DNA of 64,000 nt from Gimesia sp. (lineage in GTDB: Bacteria > Planctomycetota > Planctomycetia > Planctomycetales > Planctomycetaceae): contig PAJV01000050.1 in the NCBI GenBank assembly GCA_002706765.1, positions 35,386-99,385 on the forward strand, read 5' to 3'. Below the pieces are notes generated by a model, which did no database searches, was not told the DNA's origin, and saw only the letters and a program-made list of their open reading frames with translations. Shown here piece by piece: positions 60,595 to 64,000 of the stretch (position 1 is its first letter; every line of letters begins with the position of its first letter). Position numbers and translations under genes: made by a program.

Positions 60595-61959
60595 TTACCG
60601 GGGGGCAGGATCTGCTGTGACAAAGTCCTGCGGTGGCGTCATATCGGCGGTAATGACATCCCAGGATTCTCCCATTTCACGAAACTGATTGAAGTTCTTC
60701 GGCTGGTAGGAAAATTCCAGCTCCGGTGTTTTCATCAAAGCCTGGCCCTTTTCAAAACAGGAGTGCATGGCGGCATCCAGGGCGCCGGTCATCAGCAGCG
60801 TACGCTCACAAGGGTAGGGCTCTTCCTTGTGAACAAACAGATGTTGTATCGCATGCGAAAAGGCGCGGAACAGGTTACGGTTCCCCCACGGTCCCGGGAA
60901 GAACGTCGTCGCTTTCGGCTGTGCTTCGCCTTTCACCTGGCAGGCAAAGTTCCAGCGGACACCATTCGAACCGATTTTCAGCATCGTGGCGCGAAATCCA
61001 TCCTTGTACTCCAGCAGAATACCATGCGGTTCTGGTGCCCCTTCCGAGCCGATCGGATCGAACAGACCCCGCTTTTTATCTCCCAGTTCCGCCTGCATGG
61101 CTGCTTCTGCCAGCTGCATGGACCAGCGTCCCTGGCGACCGGCTTTGATCAGATCATCGCCTTTGAGAAACTGAACCGTGGAAATCCCGGTTTCGCCTCC
61201 CTTGCGGAATTCGACCATCGACTGCAGTACTTCAAGTCCGTGAATATCGTATTTTTCAATCGGTCCCCCATGAATCGAGACGGCATCTTCCAGTTCCGTA
61301 CCAGAGGGAATCTCGAGGGGAATCGTGCGTTGTGCCAGTGGAACCGAACTGCCGACCATCATCGGAAATTCGTACTTCCGCGAAGTATCGTACATCTCAC
61401 GTGCCCAGTCCCAGCGATAAGAATAATGTTTGTCACTGAAGACCGGCACAAAGCGTTTTGATTTCTCCATGACCGCCACGATTTCATCAAAGAACCGTTT
61501 GCGGGGATATTTGGTCTGTCCGAATTTCGTATCAGGATAATCGCCATGCTCACCGATCGAAAGAACCGCGTCTACCGCGAGTTCGTCGCCGCCGAGAGTC
61601 AACGCATCCCCAATCGTCTTATAAAAGGGGATCTCATATTTTTTGGCAATCCCCCGGGAGAGATCTCGCTCCGTAAACTGATCCCCATAAAAAGAGACCA
61701 CATCACACTGCGGTTCTTGTAGCTTACCGTTAAACAGATAGGGCCCTAAAAAGGGATGCAGAATATGGTAGGCATGCGACAGATAAAAGCACTGCGTATA
61801 TATGGCGGCCACGCTCGGACGTTTGTTTTGATCGGCAGCCTGCAGCGACTGTTGCCGCCAGTTGAGACCCGCGTTACCTGCCATCGCAGCGGCTCCCAGT
61901 TTTAACAGATCACGGCGGGAGAGAACGGAATTAAGCGGCTCAGAAAATATATCCGTCAT
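60595..61959 (-). CDS. Tat-exported protein, Gfo/Idh-like
   Basis: 454 aa from the ATG at 61959, with AGGAG 9 bases upstream. An upstream in-frame start at 62019 lies inside a repeat and is rejected. Tat motif LSRRDLLKLGAAAMAG. The body (IYTQCFYLSHAYHIL, VDAVLSIGEHGDYP, ISTVQFLKGDDLIKAG) resembles the planctomycete family of exported Gfo/Idh/MocA-like proteins, but I see no clean nucleotide-binding Gly motif, so a dehydrogenase function is uncertain. It sits just downstream of repeat copy C on the same strand. Confidence 0.65.
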   Translation of the reverse strand: MTDIFSEPLNSVLSRRDLLKLGAAAMAGNAGLNWRQQSLQAADQNKRPSVAAIYTQCFYLSHAYHILHPFLGPYLFNGKLQEPQCDVVSFYGDQFTERDLSRGIAKKYEIPFYKTIGDALTLGGDELAVDAVLSIGEHGDYPDTKFGQTKYPRKRFFDEIVAVMEKSKRFVPVFSDKHYSYRWDWAREMYDTSRKYEFPMMVGSSVPLAQRTIPLEIPSGTELEDAVSIHGGPIEKYDIHGLEVLQSMVEFRKGGETGISTVQFLKGDDLIKAGRQGRWSMQLAEAAMQAELGDKKRGLFDPIGSEGAPEPHGILLEYKDGFRATMLKIGSNGVRWNFACQVKGEAQPKATTFFPGPWGNRNLFRAFSHAIQHLFVHKEEPYPCERTLLMTGALDAAMHSCFEKGQALMKTPELEFSYQPKNFNQFREMGESWDVITADMTPPQDFVTADPAPR

Positions 61960-62009
61960 GGGGATGACTCCTGTGGTGGGCAGTACGAGGCGAGAATCTC
62001 CTGTGAGAG

Positions 62010-62106
62010 CGCATCGCATTTAACCATAGAGCCTCAACCTGGCATGTTCGATCCACGGGGACCTGGAGACGCTACAGCTAAAACGGGACACCCTCTCATC
62101 GTATCA
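62010..62106 (-). repeat. Structured dispersed repeat, copy C
   Basis: On the minus strand TAGCGTCTCCAGG (62074 downward) is followed by GGTCC/GGATC (pairing with one G-U) and by CTATGGTTAAATGCGATGCG (62029-62010). The outer right arm is altered (GAGGCTCTA), so this copy seems partly degraded. It lies in the 5' leader of the Tat protein gene, about 50 bases before its ATG. Confidence 0.7.
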
Positions 62107-62265
62107 AACAATGTTGATCTCTTCATCATTTTTTTGAGAGACCGCGACCATTTCTCACAGATTTTTTCAGGTACTTTGCGGGACCGGAAATAAAAAAACT
62201 GCGATGCAAAGCTCATTCACGGCTTCACATCGCAGTCAGATTCTTAAACGTATGCGTTGCTGAAA

Positions 62266-63438
62266 TTATCGCATTTTCGCACAGATGGCTTCTGCCATCT
62301 CCTGAGTTCCAACGGCGGTCGGATCGTTCCGATCGTCTTTCAGGTCGTAGGTCACATCTTTACCTTCTTCGATTACGTCTGCCACTGCCTTGTCCAGTTT
62401 GGCAGCCGCTTCGTGTTCGCCCAGGTAATCCAGCATCATCTTACCTGAGAGGATCAGAGCGACCGGATTCACTTTATTCTGCCCTTTATACTTGGGAGCA
62501 GAACCGTGGGTTGCTTCAAAGATGGCTGCTTCTGTTCCGATGTTAGAACCAGGGGCAACACCCAGTCCGCCCACCAGGCCGGCACACAGGTCACTCAGAA
62601 TGTCGCCGTACAGGTTGGATGTGACGAGTACGTCATACAGTTCCGGCTTTTGCACCAGCTGCATGCACATGTTGTCAATCAGGCGTTCGTTGTATTCAAT
62701 GCTGCCGCCGCAGTCGGTGGCAATGCCTGCCAGCTTCGCATCGGGCTCGACGCCTTCTGCAAGTTCTTCCCATTCAAATTTGGCACCGTAAGATTTCGCG
62801 ACAGCGCGGGTTTCATCATACCACAGCCCATCGGTGAACTTCATGATGTTTGCTTTGCAGATCGACGTTACGGACTTCCGCTTGTTATCGACGGCATATT
62901 TGAATGCATAGTTAGCGATATCGCGGGTCCCCTGGTATGACATCGGCTTAATACTGACGCCGGTCTCATCGAGGGGAGTGTTGATCTTTTTACCCGTGGC
63001 GAATTCATTGATGGTTTTGATCAGCTCGGCAGTTTTTTCCTGACCAGCCTGGAACTCGACGCCAGCATACAGGTCTTCCGTATTTTCCCGAACGACAACC
63101 AGATCGACATTTGATTCCGAGAAATAAGTCCGCACACCCTTGTAAGTTTTACAGGGGCGAATGCAGGCATACAGCCCCAGTTCCTGTCGCAGGAACACGT
63201 TCACACTGCGGAACCCTTTTCCGATGGGAGTGGTGATTGGCGCTTTCAGAGCAATTTTGTTTGCCCGCACCGATTCCATCACACGATCAGGTACGCCGCC
63301 TTCGGCTTCAATGACTTCGATTCCACATTCCTGAACATCCCAGTCGATTTTCACACCAGTGGCATCAACACATTTTCTGGTGGCCTCGGCGATCTCCGGA
63401 CCAACTCCATCGCCCGGGATTAATGTGACTTTATACAT
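62266..63438 (-). CDS. Isocitrate dehydrogenase, NAD-type
   Basis: 390 aa from the ATG at 63438, with GAGGAA 6 bases upstream. [19 protein letters not shown] is the isocitrate/isopropylmalate dehydrogenase start. [14 protein letters not shown], the substrate loop, resembles NAD-dependent isocitrate dehydrogenase more than isopropylmalate dehydrogenase. [18 protein letters not shown] carries the metal-binding Asp pair and [18 protein letters not shown] the cofactor loop. It oxidises isocitrate to 2-oxoglutarate in the TCA cycle. Single-gene unit. Confidence 0.92.
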   Translation of the reverse strand: MYKVTLIPGDGVGPEIAEATRKCVDATGVKIDWDVQECGIEVIEAEGGVPDRVMESVRANKIALKAPITTPIGKGFRSVNVFLRQELGLYACIRPCKTYKGVRTYFSESNVDLVVVRENTEDLYAGVEFQAGQEKTAELIKTINEFATGKKINTPLDETGVSIKPMSYQGTRDIANYAFKYAVDNKRKSVTSICKANIMKFTDGLWYDETRAVAKSYGAKFEWEELAEGVEPDAKLAGIATDCGGSIEYNERLIDNMCMQLVQKPELYDVLVTSNLYGDILSDLCAGLVGGLGVAPGSNIGTEAAIFEATHGSAPKYKGQNKVNPVALILSGKMMLDYLGEHEAAAKLDKAVADVIEEGKDVTYDLKDDRNDPTAVGTQEMAEAICAKMR

Positions 63439-63657
63439 CGTTTCCTCTAATACTTCTGACAAAAAGGGAATGCGACCAGGTTCTCAAGTGTTATGATTAC
63501 CACGCTACGAGCCTGCTGACTCTTGAAACCAAAGGCCATACTGGTTGATACTGATTACTTAGCTCACAGACAAGCAGTGACCGTATCAAAACGGAAATCG
63601 CTTTTCAACTATACGCGATAGCAGACGCTTACTTTTCACACCAATCAGGGATTCTCC

Positions 63658-63975
63658 ATGATCCAGCGTTTTTTCAGTAATTACCTGCTCAGACACCAGA
63701 ACCGAGTCAACCAGATCCTGCACCTGGTGGGCGTCCCCCTCACTTTTGGAGGCCTGATCGGATTCGGTATCGCGGGACACTGGAATTATGCGGGAATTGC
63801 CTTTTGCGCAGGATACGCTTTACAGTTCCTGGGACACGCCATCGAGCAGAATGATGCCGGCGAACTCATTCTGATCAAGAAGCTATGCGGAAAACCCTAC
63901 AGGGAATTCGGACCTCAAAGTCATTTTCAACAGAATTTTGACCAATCGTCAAAAAAGTCAAGTTGTAACGATTAA
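63658..63975 (+). CDS. Mpo1-like (DUF962) protein
   Basis: 105 aa, complete. RHQNRVNQILHLVGVPLTFGG and ALQFLGHAIEQNDAGE match the DUF962/Mpo1 family, with conserved His residues that bind Fe(II). The hydrophobic middle has two membrane-type stretches. Yeast Mpo1 is a dioxygenase of fatty-acid alpha-oxidation; planctomycete homologues are uncharacterised. It is divergent from the isocitrate dehydrogenase gene. Confidence 0.8.
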   Translation: MIQRFFSNYLLRHQNRVNQILHLVGVPLTFGGLIGFGIAGHWNYAGIAFCAGYALQFLGHAIEQNDAGELILIKKLCGKPYREFGPQSHFQQNFDQSSKKSSCND

Positions 63976-64000
63976 ACAGCCGATACCGAATGTAGTGATT

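Overview
The window reads as a chromosomal segment of a planctomycete, most like the Gimesia/Rubinisphaera group. The support is the protein repertoire: two DUF1501 proteins, a DUF1549/DUF1553 protein with its DUF1501 partner, a DUF1559 prepilin-like protein followed by a small lipoprotein, ceramidase-like secreted proteins, PQQ-like propellers, Tat signals and an ECF sigma/anti-sigma operon. Genus-level placement is inference. No rRNA or tRNA gene was recognised.

Layout. (1) 1-1.5 kb: the right end of an integrated element. A large serine recombinase, whose start lies outside the window, abuts the 5' part of a radical SAM gene that is cut in the codons of its iron-sulfur Cys motif. (2) 1.8-12 kb: a DUF1501 gene, then a leftward run (AsmA-like protein, two small membrane proteins, ClC transporter, PAS histidine kinase). 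(3) 12-21.9 kb: nitroreductase, Nramp-like transporter, glycosidase-like protein, GT2 glycosyltransferase, lipoprotein, PQQ-like propeller and two conserved hypotheticals. (4) 22-24 kb: an AT-rich retron-like cassette made of promoter, structured RNA, 94-aa ORF, XRE regulator and divergent reverse transcriptase. (5) 24-41 kb: aldolase, two ceramidase-like proteins, SGNH hydrolase, an enlarged CsrA, DUF6896-like and DUF4275-like proteins, AraC regulator, DUF1559 pair and DUF1573 protein. Composite hairpin repeats are scattered through this part. (6) 41-55 kb: the DUF1549/DUF1501/PPC operon, a nucleotidase, a Rieske-PSP1 fusion, a degenerate M19 peptidase, an epimerase, an LRR protein and the sigma/anti-sigma operon. 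(7) 55-64 kb: EboE, XdhC, a lone GroES, ferritin-like protein, apgM, a Tat protein, isocitrate dehydrogenase and an Mpo1-like protein.

The strongest candidates for new biology are the retron-like locus with its upstream RNA, the recombinase/radical SAM junction, a three-copy structured repeat (18.3, 35.0 and 62.0 kb) whose stems keep pairing despite sequence change, the covarying composite repeats at 25-41 kb, and the Rieske-PSP1 fusion. Every call rests on reading sequence by eye; no database search was run.
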